A stretch of 64,000 nt of DNA from Anopheles merus. Lineage: Eukaryota; Arthropoda; Insecta; Diptera; Culicidae. Below are positions 51,148 through 64,000 of this stretch, piece by piece; positions within the stretch are counted from its first letter, which is position 1; every line of letters starts with the position of its first letter. The notes below the pieces were generated by a model. It made no database searches, was not told where the DNA came from, and worked only from the letters and a program-made list of their open reading frames with translations. The DNA lies in the NCBI RefSeq assembly GCF_017562075.2, contig NC_054083.1, positions 44,819,269-44,883,268 on the forward strand. Reading direction: 5' to 3'. Position numbers and translations under genes: made by a program.

Positions 51148-51218
51148 AAGATCCGCATAGGATTTGAGCCGCGTCTCACGTCATAAAACCAGTGCGTTTA
51201 TCCATTGCACCACCGAGC
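51148..51218 (-). pseudogene. tRNA-like relic (A and B boxes), tRNA pseudogene or SINE head
   Basis: On the minus strand the segment starts GCTCGGTGGTGCAATGGATA, which has the layout of a tRNA acceptor strand followed by a box A (GGTGCAATGG, like insect tRNA-Arg). About 45 bases on comes GCGGCTCAAATCC, a good box B. The 3' acceptor strand does not pair with the 5' strand and the T stem is mostly unpaired, so it cannot be a working tRNA. It lies only 80 bases beyond the MITE. It could be a degraded tRNA gene or the 5' part of a tRNA-derived SINE whose body is lost. Confidence 0.6.
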
Positions 51219-53090
51219 GATACGGAGTGGAACACGCAAAATGTGGTATATTAATGAACGTTCAATCCCGTTATATTCATTCCTCTCCTTTATTATATGT
51301 ACAATATTGTTAAGCTTTAAGCAATTGGTTGATAAGGTTAAATATAATCTATAAATAAATAAAATTTTACAATAAGCTGCACATAAAATTGCCCCAAAAT
51401 GTTTAATAACATGATTTCTTTGATATAATTTATTGCAAAACAAATTCAATTGTTAACGCAATACCCATCGAATGAGTGGGTCAAACGATCGCAAATCACA
51501 AAACCCCCGTCCTCAGAACACATCCACACAATCGGCTTAACGCTTGTTCACGTCTCGGAGCCAACAGGACCGACATCCGGCAGTAGGTTAATCGATGGAA
51601 AATTGAAGCTAATCTCGCACCGCTACCGTGAACATAACCGTTCGTTCTAGTTTCTAGCTCCAAATCCGAGGCGTTTTTTTTTCTATTTTCTCGCCTGTAA
51701 ATCATCTTTCAAACGGGCAAACGGGGCAAAACAACCACGACAAAACACACACACACACACATACACAATAACCTCCACAACGCTTACCCTGCCCTCTCCC
51801 CCTAAGCTACCCTCCCTAAAACCCACAATGCGGGCTGCTTGCCAACACAACGATGGCAATAGATAAAGATGACTCCTTAAGCGCCTGCCAGCCCAACCCG
51901 ATGACGACGACCTGCCAACCTCCTCCAGCTCCCCGCGGTACGGCTCGGGGCCATAAAAACTGACGATGATGGTGTCCGCAACGGCCGCCTTTGGCCACAA
52001 AACGCGCCAAAAGGAACGTCAAGAACACAGCTAACGCTTTCTCTCTCACACATTCACAAAAGCAGTGACTGCCGGCGACACACCACTTTCGCGCTTGTTG
52101 TTCTTTTTTGCGTTTTTTTTTGCGCACACATTACGCGGTCGCTAAAAATGGACTTGGATGGGGAGAGCTTCAGCGCCTACTTTTTGACCACACGGTGCAG
52201 CACCCGTGCCGCTCTTTTTATCGCCATCCGTGCGGTGTGAGCTACTTGGATCGAGCTGCCCGGGGTCATTTCCGCGCCAGCAGGTCATCGCAGAGGCAGT
52301 GAGGCAGTGGGGAAGGGAGAAGAAAAGGCGAACAGGGAAAAGTTTCGCCCCCTTTAAACACAGGCCTTTTCCGTTGCTTGGTGCTAAAGTTCACCCGAAA
52401 ATCGGCTAAAGTTTTGTTTAGCACGAACAGCGCGGCCCAAAGTGAGCAAAATAAATCATTAAAAGACTCAATGGGAAACAGCACACATCCACACACACGC
52501 ACACACCTTTTCGTAGCGAGGGACACCATCTCGTGGTCCCGGTTGGCCATTAACTCCCCTTTCTCTTCGCAGGTGTAAAAGGTGTGTTTTAAAGCACCCA
52601 AAGGACGGAGCCCGGCAGGCCTCCCCGAAGTGCAGCTTCAAACTTCCTACCCTTTCCATCTCCATTTCGGGCCGAACCTAGCCCGGCTACCGATCGCGTC
52701 ATGATAACGCGGTGTGATAATGATTAAATAAAATTTCCATAGGCCTTCCCCTTGTTTTGTCCCCTTTTCCCCCTTGGGGAAAGGCCCTCGCTAGGCCCGA
52801 CAGAAGTTTTTGCGGGTGCATACGGAAGCGGTCCCATCCAGCGGCATGTGTCCTCCCCGGCCACCGCAACCACCATCAATGTCAGCTGCGGTCGTAAATC
52901 TGCGCCGTCTTGACCTAAAACAATATTTTGGGTCCCAAAAATCTTCCCCAACAACAAAAAAGGAGAGGAGACGCTCCATCACCACTCTCAATCTCTCCTT
53001 GCTCTCTTGTGTCAAAAAGAGAGAATGAGAGAGATGATTTCATCCTGGCACATCCTGTGTGTACATGTATGTGTGTCTGTGTGTGCTTTC
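51219..53090. other. Non-coding interval
   Basis: AT-rich to about 51450, then GC-richer. A short CA tract lies at 51748-51762. No gene recognised. Confidence 0.55.
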
Positions 53091-53092
53091 AG

Positions 53093-53188
53093 ATGACTCC
53101 ATTGACGTTTTTGCCCTTCGCCGGAGCTCCCAAACAGTCGTTCATCATTGTACGCACACCCACCGTTGCAACCCGGGGCCGGATTGCT
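53093..53188 (+). CDS. Candidate 96-base exon (32 codons, phase 0-0)
   Basis: A TG/T-rich tract ends in GTGTGCTTTCAG (AG at 53091-53092). The next 96 bases are open in phase 0 from ATGACTCC to ATTGCT|GTAAGG. The peptide starts MTPLTFLPFAGAPKQ and ends TPTVATRGRIA. The donor is acceptable but lacks the usual AG before GT. A second frame is also open. There is no domain I can recognise. Confidence 0.22.
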
Positions 53189-53943
53189 GTAAGGTGGCGC
53201 AAAGTTTCATTGTCACTCGCAGCATGCCAACCAACCGCCTGCTCCTGTTCACCTGCCTCTCCGAACTGTGTTGTGTATCTGTTCGTGTGTGTGTGTGTGT
53301 GTTCAGCACACCTTTCCCAGGCAGGCACGGGGGGAGCAAAGCACCTTTAAAGCACCATTTAATGTCTCTCTTAAAGTTGTGCTGAATTTTCGCACCCCTT
53401 CACCGTCCCCAACACAAGTTTGCCAGCTCCTGGCAAAAGTTAGTCCCGCTCCGGCAATGATGGGTGTGGAGAAGGAAAACCTTTTTCGCAAAATACACTT
53501 CCGCGCGCCTTTTACGCCTTTTAGTAGGCCGAGATTTCGGTCGCCAAGCTAGGTCGTCGTCATCGTGCGACAAGGGAACAGGCTGCCAGAGGAAACAACA
53601 GTTCGAACACACCAAACTTTTGCACCGTACACCGGGTTCTTTCACAGAAATTTCTTCCTAATCTTTCCCCTGCCCCTTTGTGCACAATGGTGAAGGAAAA
53701 AAGGGAAAAGATTACGTTCGCGCACGGTGACCGTACGCAAAACAAACGGGTGGCGGCTGTTCTCGGTTGCGTGCGGTGATGCGCTGATGTGACGACCACT
53801 AGCTCCATCTGTTGCAGGTTGCCTCGAACTAAAACAGCCATTTTGTCATGTAATTTAGCGGTGAGACAGCTGTCGGTGCCGGTCACTCGTTTGGGGCTGC
53901 AACGTGAACAGAGCGAGACGGAGCACGCGTGTTGGTGGTAGTG

Positions 53944-54121
53944 CAGGGGTGAGCAACCCCGTGGGAAATAAGGAGGGGGTTGTTTTTAGGAGTGAATTAT
54001 GTGGAAATGTTATGAAAATAACTACACTTTTAACTGTGTTTGTTATGCGTTTAAGGTGGATTAAGGTGTATATTGCTTACAAAACGAGTCATTTTGCTTT
54101 TTATTAAACTCCTCACCCCTT
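53944..54121. mobile_element. Possible 178-bp hAT-like MITE remnant
   Basis: The left end CAGGGGTGAGCAA and the reverse complement of the right end (AAGGGGTGAGGAG) agree at 11 of 13 positions, and the left end has the CAGGGGT...GCAA shape common to hAT elements. The interior is non-coding. The 8-base flanks (TGGTAGTG and CCATATTT) do not match, so the expected target duplication is missing. This is a weak call. Confidence 0.28.
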
Positions 54122-55720
54122 CCATATTTTTTTCTTATTTAATGCTTTTCTGAAACTTTCAACATTTTGCAATTTATTTAATATGAAGCTTTGATCTACT
54201 TGCTCTACGCTGGTGCAAAAAAGTAAACTAAAAGAAGCTTCAAACACATACCAAAACCAAAATATTCCAAATTGCCCATCTGGTTCTCTCTCCCTGCGAT
54301 GGCTTACTTCCCCTTATTGTTGTTCTTACACCCACACACACACACCAATACACAGAACCCACTGCCAGCAGCACTAGCAGTTGCTTCGGTAGGTTTCGGA
54401 ACGCTTCCCTCTAGCGCCGTCGCAATGCCAGTTGTTGGCTGGCTTCTTCGTGGCATTTTTGTTTAACGAACGAACGCACACGACACTACACCACTGCTTC
54501 GGCAGTCCGGCATCCTCGAGTGGTGGAAAATTCACACCCCCCCAAACACACTGTCAGTCGCCTTGCGTGTCAGTTTTGCAAACCGTCGGAATGGGCAACA
54601 TTTGCTCGCAAAGCGCCAAACATTGCGGGCGAAAATGCTGGGCATTCTTCGCACGGGATCCTTTTCCATTTTGACAACAAGCGGGCGAGCGCGCACATCC
54701 AGCCCGGAGCCCAGTGGATGAAAAGCTTTTCCGGGCGAAAAATTTGAACCGTGTGAAGCGTTCCAAGCGTGTTTTGTGCGAGCGCTTTGCCGACGGCAGA
54801 TGTTTGCAACGGAAAATTTTGGTGGTAAAATGGTGGAGAAAGCTAGTAAAATATATAAATTAAGGTTCTTGTCTGTTTCCTTATCATTGGAAATGGGATT
54901 TTTTTTAATAAAAACAACTAGTTCCGGGTTTATTATAATATTCACTTAAATGTTACCAACTTAATCCTTTTAACCTAAATGTAACATCCTCTTCATTTCT
55001 TGTTTTCCTGCCTGCGGGTGAATTTCACTTTTCATTATACCTATCACGTAATTGCTGAATTATTTCATCAATTTCCCCCTTTATCATAATTTATTCTATG
55101 TTCTGGTTTCATTAGTTTTTTTTTTCTATTGGCTGCACTTTAATTTTTAGCTATTCTGTTATTGCACCGAAAAATTCCCAATTTCTCTTTAAATGTTGGA
55201 ACCCAAAGTGAGAGAATGTTTTTAGATTAGTTTGTTGAATTTCAGATTTTGCTAGAGATTAATTCTTCATCATTTTGTACTACAATTACGTGCCATCAAT
55301 GGTAGAAAATTTAACTATCATTTTATTTTATTTTTTGATAATTTAATGAATTTTCATAAATAAAAATAAATATATTTTATTTAACTTTTGTACAAAAACT
55401 GTACAAAAAAATTAAAACAAATTTAATAATAGAAAATAATGCTTCAAATGTTCAATCAAAACCATTTCAGTTTGAGATGAAATGCAAAATATGTATGAGA
55501 TTTAAAGATCATAGTTTTGATTCCTACGGCACTGTACTTCTAAGGTAGGCATACAATTTGAGTCTTAAAACTCACCATTGAGGTGATCGTTTCTAAAATT
55601 CACTCGATCTTTTTTGCTTTTATTGTTTACACACTTAACATTGCTGCAATTTCGTTATGGTGTTTGCTTAATCAGTACAGTAACAAATCACACATTTCGT
55701 CCCATTGTAATAGTCATTGC
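54122..55720. other. Large AT-rich block
   Basis: Mostly AT-rich, densest at 54850-55450 with runs such as TTTTATTTTATTTTTT, and with a GC-richer insert at about 54390-54830. No transposon ends or genes recognised. Confidence 0.55.
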
Positions 55721-58223
55721 GCAGTCATTATGACCCACGTACAGTGTCTGCACACATAAAACTGCACACAGTTATCTCATCTAAGCTGTAAGAATGAAGC
55801 AAATTGTACCTCGAAAACCTTCTCTCAAGTAACTGCCAAACTCGCACGGAAAAGAGGATCAGTCCTGGGGGGGAGGGGGAGCTCACCTGCTGACACGAAC
55901 CCACTGTTCTATCAGTATCGGTGTGTGTGTAGTAAACATTCTTTGACATCAACCTGTCATAAGCTGCCCCCTTGCAACCTCCACCGAAAACCGTCCCAGG
56001 AAAACTTTAAACTTAAGGTGAACGGTGGAGGAAGCCGCGTTTGCCCGAAGGGTAATAATGCCACGGTAATAAATCTTACCGTACAAAAGTATACAACCCC
56101 CCCCCCCCCAATTCCCCACCACACTTTACAGCAATCACTGCCACCGCGATGATGCACACCGCACGCACCCGCAATAAAACAATTCAACGTCAATCAGCTA
56201 ACGTCAGCAGCTAACGTGGCGTGGCGTGGAAGCGAATATGAATGATAAAACAAACAGAACCAGCTTCCAAATCGGCAGCGTGTAGTGCAGCGATAGAACA
56301 AGCAGCCGGCGAAAGGCATTTGTAAAGCATGAGTCATGTAAGTACATGGTGTGTATTTGTACGTACCAAGATGAATCCGGCCGCTCCGCCAACACGCCAT
56401 GCTCAAATTAATGAAGTGATTAACTGCACCGGACAGCGGCATTACAAGGAGCTTCACCCGGGCAAAGGTGCACACACTTAAAAACCCACTAAAACTCCAA
56501 CATTGCACCCCGAAAATGGACATTGCACCAGCTGCTGCACGGCGACCATTAACAGTTCGTTGCGCCTGTATGTCATCACCCTCACTGGCCCCTGCCCTTT
56601 CGTGCCATAGAGCGCCCCGGCAGAAGAACCAACCCCGCCAAGAAGAGACTAAAAACGGTCGGTGTGCTGTGGTGTGAGATACCATCAAAGCATCATTTCC
56701 TGTGCCTGTGCGTGCCCGTCGGGTTCGCTGTAGAACTTTTTTTTTATGGTCAATCCTTCTTCTACTCATTGCGTGCTCACCAGCGGGGAAGGTAGAGCTT
56801 ATTTTTCGAAAATTCTTTCCATACATCACTCATACATCGTGGGGACTGTGGCAGCACTGAACACATACACTCACCTGAAACCGAACAAACGCAAACGCTA
56901 CACACGTTCCGTTCCGGCAAATGAATTCCGGCTTAAAGTCTGTTCCAAGACAAAAGGGAAGAGTTGGAGGCGTATGGTACCACGCCACTACTACGCCACT
57001 GTTGCTCTGCTGTAAACCGGCCTGGTGCGTTTTACGCCTGCGTCTTAGCATGCGAGGCGTGAATCGGTCGTAAAACAAAACTGTACCAAAGTAGTAAAGA
57101 CCCGACCCAGTCCAAGGCGGCGGCGGCGGCGTTGGCGGCTTCTTGGCGTGGCGTGTTGAAGCGCGCAACGCGTGGGGAGCCTTTCCCATAGACTCTATGA
57201 AGACATTGGAAAGCTTCAAGCGTTTCAAGACTTCAAGACTGACCAGTGGTATGGGCTGGCATGCAAAAAAAAAAAACAACCGACCCACCCGAAGCCAAAA
57301 GGGCGTAGAAAATAGAGCTTTGCGCATTGCGGCGGATTCAGCATGTGGAGTCGCGCACGCCATGATTGTCTGGCAGTGATCAACCGCCGTCTGCCTCTCA
57401 AGTTCTCGGGTTCGCACGCATGAGCAACGATCAAACTGGGGCTGTTTGTAGAATTTTATTGAATAATTGAAAAATTGTTTGAAGCAATTAAATTAAAGTA
57501 TCTTCGCTTAATTGAGAAAATACACTCTTGATTGGTGGCGCTCATCAAAATTAAGCTATTGAGCCTTCATTGCAACTGTTACCGAAACCGTCCAAAGTCT
57601 TCCCAACCCATCCAAACACACACTCTCTCTCAAGCGTACACAAACAGTTGCAACATCCAAAGCCAAGTTGTTTTATCTATTTCAGCAAATCAAAAACACC
57701 CTTCAATTGAACTCAGCAAAGGCTTCACGGTGCCCCCGCTCTATGCAATCCGTGCGTGTTTCCAATCGCACGTTTTGCGCGTCATAACACACATCGAAAA
57801 ACAAAAACCCTTCCACGCAAAAACTAAACTACCGAAACGGCGCATGCGCACATTGCCTGGGCCGTGCTGTAGCCAGGTAGCCAGTAGAGTAGTGCGGCCT
57901 ACTCTTCTTTTATGAGTGTGTTTGTGTGCAGCCTTTTGTTCGTCCCACATGATCGCAGAAAAGATCGTGAATCGTTTAGCATTTTGGCTACCGGTCTTAA
58001 GGTCTCGAATCTTGGGGTAGAGTGGGCCTCTTCAACACGAAATGATGGATGGGGGAAAGAAGAAGAAGAGCTGCCCTTTTATCCAGTCCTCGCTCTGCCC
58101 TTCACTCCACCGATCGGTCGATCCGTATTAGCATTGAAATGGTGCGCTTAAGGTAAGGGTAATCCCAGAGAGGAAACCAAACGGCACACCACACGGCAAT
58201 CTACTAAACCTCCAAAGCCGCCG

Positions 58224-58242
58224 CCCCCCCCCCCCCCCCCCC
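58224..58242. repeat. Poly-C run, 19 bases
   Basis: A homopolymer of 19 Cs preceded by CCGCCG. Confidence 0.95.
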
Positions 58243-58540
58243 TTGAAACGTGGTCTGTGCGTAGTTCGGCGGCCCTGGCGTACGTGTGCTGTGTGACGGA
58301 TCTTTGTGGCCGTCCGTCGGCTGCCTTTCGTTTGTTTGGTGTTATCTTTGCTTCTTTCTTTTAATAGCAGAGCTTTTTATTTTCTTAACACACACACCAC
58401 TCACACACACCACACACATACTACAAGAAAATCACACTTTCTTCCCAGGACACTACTGGGTGTGGTTGGTGAGGCCACCCGGGAGGGGAAGCTACCCATT
58501 TACGCACTCGAAGCACTTGGTATGTTTCGGCGCAGGGAAG

Positions 58541-58720
58541 ATGTTTGGGAATAGGTTGAACGGTGGTTTTGATGAAGTTTGTGGAGCCCTAGAGGATGTT
58601 TTGAGGTTTTTTAAATATTTAAAGGATTATTTGTTTGATTTTGAGTCATTTTTAATACCTCTCGAGACGCTTTTAAACACTTTAGGAGGAATAATGAGCA
58701 TAATTTTTATAATTTTGTAG
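58541..58720 (+). CDS. Small open frame (59 codons), unusually protein-like
   Basis: From ATG at 58541 to TAG at 58718-58720 the frame reads MFGNRLNGGFDEVCG, ALEDVLRFFKYLKDYLFDF, then ESFLIPLETLL and a hydrophobic end IMSIIFIIL. The alternation of acidic and aromatic/leucine residues suggests an amphipathic helix followed by a short membrane-like end. It lies partly in AT-rich DNA, where F/I/L/K/D-rich frames arise easily. The same frame extends upstream to 58286. I recognise no homologue. Confidence 0.15.
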   Translation: MFGNRLNGGFDEVCGALEDVLRFFKYLKDYLFDFESFLIPLETLLNTLGGIMSIIFIIL

Positions 58721-60071
58721 CACAAATAGAGATATTTCAAGCCAAAAAACTGTAACTAAACAACCTTTTTAACCCTATTTTTACCCCCACAATCACAACG
58801 CTTCTCCATGCTTCTTCTAACATAGAGAACTGATTCACACATCACCTGGATGAAGCCTCAACGAAATCCAACATCTCAAAAAAAGCAAAAAAAAACGATT
58901 CAATCCCCTAAAACGTGCATCTTCATTCATCCATCCAGAGCGCGTATATCGGTCCTGGGTGAGGGTGGGCACACACACACAGTTCCCGCAGCCCCCCTCA
59001 TACACAGCAGTCAAAAACAGTCGACGGAGCGGACTCTCTTGAGCTCCGGACATCAATGCCTTATTAATATACATAATGTGTAATTGTTAATTCCAAGCGA
59101 TCCGAGCCCCACACAGACACACACACACATCCGCACCATCGTCTCCCAGGTCTCCCACGTGCGTAGAGGCCATCTTTTCGGCAGGCCCCGGGGTAGCCCG
59201 CGAAACTCTTGAATCCTCGGGCGGCCGTAGTGTGTTACGTGTGCATGTGAAAAGAGGAAGAAGGGAGCCTCCATCTCTCCCACCCCTGAACGAGGCTCCA
59301 ACAAACTTTGAATGATCGTTTGCCCTGTCATCCTGCCCCGTGCTTCTCACCCCCTCCTGCCCCCGGTAACGATCAACCCAACGATCGCCTCCCGCCGGAG
59401 CCTTTGTCGCGTTTTCACACGACCGACGATGATGGACGGTGGTGGCCGAAAAATGTTCCCCAGACTTCCCCCCGGGGTTTTTGTGTGTGTGTGTTTGAGT
59501 GTTTTTTTTTCTTCCTCCATCCCTCTTTAAGATGTGATGGTCCGAAAAGCCGAAAAGTGTCAAGGTATGATAATGGTGAGAAAATTTTCTTTCAACCAAC
59601 AGCGTTCACGTTTCACGGTGGTTCACATACGCACACGTCCCATGTTACGGGGAGGCAAGGTTTCTGTGTGAAAAGAAAAGACTACCGACACGGTTCAATC
59701 GTAGCATGGCGAGCGATGGGGTGAGACGGTGAGACGCACACTGATCGTCAAAAAGATCGCAAACTGATCGGGTTTGTGAGTTTGATTTATAATATGATAG
59801 CATCAACACTTAAAAGTGTTAGAAAATGGTTAAAAATATAAAAAACCCCGGCAATTACTTAATTCTAATTTCCAACAAGAAAGATTCCGTCGTACAAATC
59901 ATTCTCTATTTCAATTGCTTCTTTTGTGCACTTCACTGTACACCGAAAGCGATGAAGTACGTGGAGTCCTCCACACACAAACGACGCTCCCTGTGGTCGG
60001 CCATGTTAATCATGCATTCATCACCCAACTTCGAATTGACTTCCTCTGTTTGACCACTCGATCACACATCA

Positions 60072-60102
60072 CCAGCAGTAGTAGCAGCAGCAGCAGCAGT
60101 AG
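60072..60102. repeat. (AGC/AGT)n trinucleotide repeat
   Basis: A mixed AGCAGTAGTAGCAGCAGC tract giving a poly-Ser frame. It is simple sequence. Confidence 0.9.
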
Positions 60103-61106
60103 CCCTGAAATCTGACGAAACGAAATTTCCCTATCTCTTGCCAACCTCACTCGTCCAAGTAGAGATCGCACCCGCGTGGCGTGTTTGGGGCTTTCGTTTT
60201 TTTTTCCTTTGCTTCTTGCGTACCCGGTAGCCCGGGTAAGTCTGGGAAGGATGTTTGTGCTTTTCTATTGCTCGTTTAGAAAACAAGATGTGAGCTAATT
60301 GAATAAATTTCAAATCAACGTCGATCACGAACGTTCGCTTCCTTTACGGAGGGGTCATTCTAATAGGAACGACTGCTGACAAGTCTTGCTGTGAGATTTC
60401 GTCAACTTGAATCGTTCGTCCAGTTCGATTTGGAGTTGGATTCTCTCTAAAAATATAACCCTAAAATGAGCATCCTTTTCTATATGCACACACGGTACGA
60501 GCTTATTATTGTAGCTCAATCATAACTCAATAATTTGCGCACTAATCAGCACTAAAATGCGGTACGTGCGCGGTTTCGCTGAAGTGCAGCAACGGCTGCA
60601 TTAATTTCGGGCAACAATTGTGCCTTCTCTTGCCCACTTTGCTCCTCTAGGCCGCAATAAAGCCCCACTCAATCATCCATTCTAACGATGCACAAAGGGA
60701 TTGAGAAGAGAGAGAGAGGGAGGGAGAGATGAGCAGCAAATGCGAAACAAAATGAGCGACCGTATTGTTTTCTCTCCCTCTTGCGGGAAAGCATTCGTTG
60801 CACTTTTGGCTGCAGATGCCATTTATTTGGCCAATTTGGCACACATACACACACACTCACTCACGCGAAATTAGGACCCACAATTCCCACACGACGCTCC
60901 TCGCTCGCTGGCCGCGAAAAGGCCAGATTGGGGCATTGCAGTTTTATTTCGATTTCCACCACCCCCTTTTGCTGCTGGAGGCGATTGCGTGCCACGGTTA
61001 ACCTCAATTTTCATTATGCTCGGCACAAACGCTGAGGTAGCACCACCACCACCACCAACCCACCGGCCAGCGCCAAACCGGGCAACAAGATTGCGGAACG
61101 CTGATT

Positions 61107-61127
61107 CTGATGATGATGATGATGATG
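61107..61127. repeat. (TGA)6 trinucleotide repeat
   Basis: A TGATGATGATGATGATGATG tract. It produces an Asp run in one frame. Confidence 0.95.
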
Positions 61128-62550
61128 GTGTGGTGATGGTCAGTTGTCACCCGGATCCGTGCAGTGTGTGGCAGGGCGGTGTCGTATTAGTATGCACCGC
61201 ATGGCACCGCGTGGTGGAATCCGAAGCTTTATTTCCCAAATTGTGTGAAACTTGAGCGCTAAATTGAGCGCAAAAAGAAAAACAGGTGGGGAAGAAATCC
61301 AGAAGAACGGGGCCCTGCTGAAGAACGGGACCACAGCTTTGCTCATCAAATCGGCATAACGAATGCACGGATGGTTCAATTGTCCCAGCAGAGGCAGGAG
61401 CGTGAAAAGTGGAATAAATGTAGCGTTTCAATTTAGTATTTAATTGTATTTGTGGGTAATTTGGGGCACGAGAAGAGAGATGAGATTTCAAATTAATAAA
61501 ACTTTAAATCAAAGAAGCTTCAACAAACCGATCAGAATTTTGTTGGATTCATTCTAAATATATAAAACTTTGATTAATTTCATTTGAGAAGAGTAAAACA
61601 ACCTTTGGAATTTGATTTTTTCTATATGTTTTGCCTTTATAAGAGAAATTTGAGATATTGTTTTCATTCCTTGAAGTTATCCAATGATTTATTGAACTGT
61701 GTTGGTAAAACTAGGCCCAAAATGAGTGTACATGCGTGCCATTTAGTTTGAAAAATTATTCAAATATATGCCCATTCCCAGAATCCGTCCCCAAAAAATT
61801 GCTTCAAAGACACATATACAATTTTCTACTGCAAGCTAAAACCTTGAAGCTTATTTTCTTATCCCAAAATCTATCAAAAATAGTGTCAAATTGTGTATGC
61901 CTTCTCTCGCTCCAGCCTGAAAGCCTGAAACACTTCATAAGGGCTATACCCCCCCGTTGATACTTATCTAAAAAGTAAGAACATGGAAAAAACAACACAT
62001 TCTGTCCATCAGCGAAGACGCCAAACAGGCCGAAACTACTAACAACTACCAGGGAAGGAACCGGCCAATAACGAACTAAGAGCAGAGGGAAAACAATCAC
62101 CATCAAGAACAACGGCTCTAGAAACATAAGTACACCAGCGCGGATGGAGTGAGCAAGCGGTGGAGAAGGAGAAGGTTTGGTGAATCACACAAAAGAAGGT
62201 CAACAAACCGTCGAACCAACCGTCTCCCCCAATGGCACATGGAAGCACATGGAAGATCATAATGGCGACTGGTTAATCTGAGCCGATCGCTGTTTGTGAA
62301 CGTTCGCGCTGAATGGCGCTGATGAGGTGACGGATGGTCAGTGGTTGTGGGTGTGCAGGTGACTGCAAAAATAGCGTCCCACAAAGCACAGTGTATTGGT
62401 TGGGGCGAAAAAAAGCGAAAAACAAAAGTGCAACCATGGTTGAAGGGGGGTGAATGCAGGGTGGCAGAGTTGGTTGGTTGGTTGGTGGTCGGCCAAACCG
62501 TAGAACAATGCGCATGAGGAATTCTTATAATAGCTCCCTCTGACAGCTCC

Positions 62551-64000
<1,450 letters not shown>

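Overview
This window is eukaryotic non-coding DNA, most likely from an Anopheles mosquito. It shows no operons, ribosome binding sites or dense long reading frames. It has many simple repeats (CA, GA, CTG, AGT, long C or G runs), insect-type non-LTR retrotransposon relics, a MITE and tRNA-derived SINEs. The strongest clue to the genus is a SINE at 47.33-47.52 kb whose B box, body and AAG-rich tail resemble the anopheline SINE200 type as I remember it. The assignment is inference and was not tested by a search.

Layout. From 1 to about 28.3 kb the DNA is moderately GC-rich and apparently intergenic or intronic. It is broken by AT-rich islands (2.5-3.4 and 12.1-12.9 kb) and holds a few possible exons on the plus strand (12.95, 13.33 and 16.5 kb). 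From 28.3 to 32.3 kb an AT island is followed by a GC-richer stretch with long open frames and two of the better exon candidates (30.84-31.08 and 32.115-32.318 kb). From 32.9 to 34.9 kb lies a nest of mobile-element debris: two reverse-transcriptase relics in the same orientation (minus strand) and a 77-bp minisatellite. From 35 to 50.5 kb is simple-repeat-rich non-coding DNA with a perfect 14-bp hairpin, several poly-C/poly-G runs and the SINE200-like copy. At 50.59-51.07 kb is an intact-looking 476-bp MITE with about 175-bp terminal inverted repeats and a TA target duplication, followed by a tRNA-like relic. From 51.2 kb to the end is more non-coding DNA, with one further exon candidate (53.09 kb), a large AT-rich block (54.1-55.7 kb) and an uninterrupted CA microsatellite of about 147 bp (62.55-62.70 kb).

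I found no complete protein-coding gene, no rRNA, no intact tRNA and no CRISPR array. Chance reading frames of 60-130 codons are abundant on both strands, so frame length alone is weak evidence here. All exon candidates are given low to moderate confidence and rest on splice-site quality, phase and codon usage. If several are real, they may belong to one long plus-strand gene with large introns, but nothing in the sequence proves this. I see no sign of a new biological system. The items most worth following are the MITE, the paired RT relics with their GA tail, the hairpin inside the SINE, and the exon candidates at 12.9-13.4, 30.8 and 32.1 kb.
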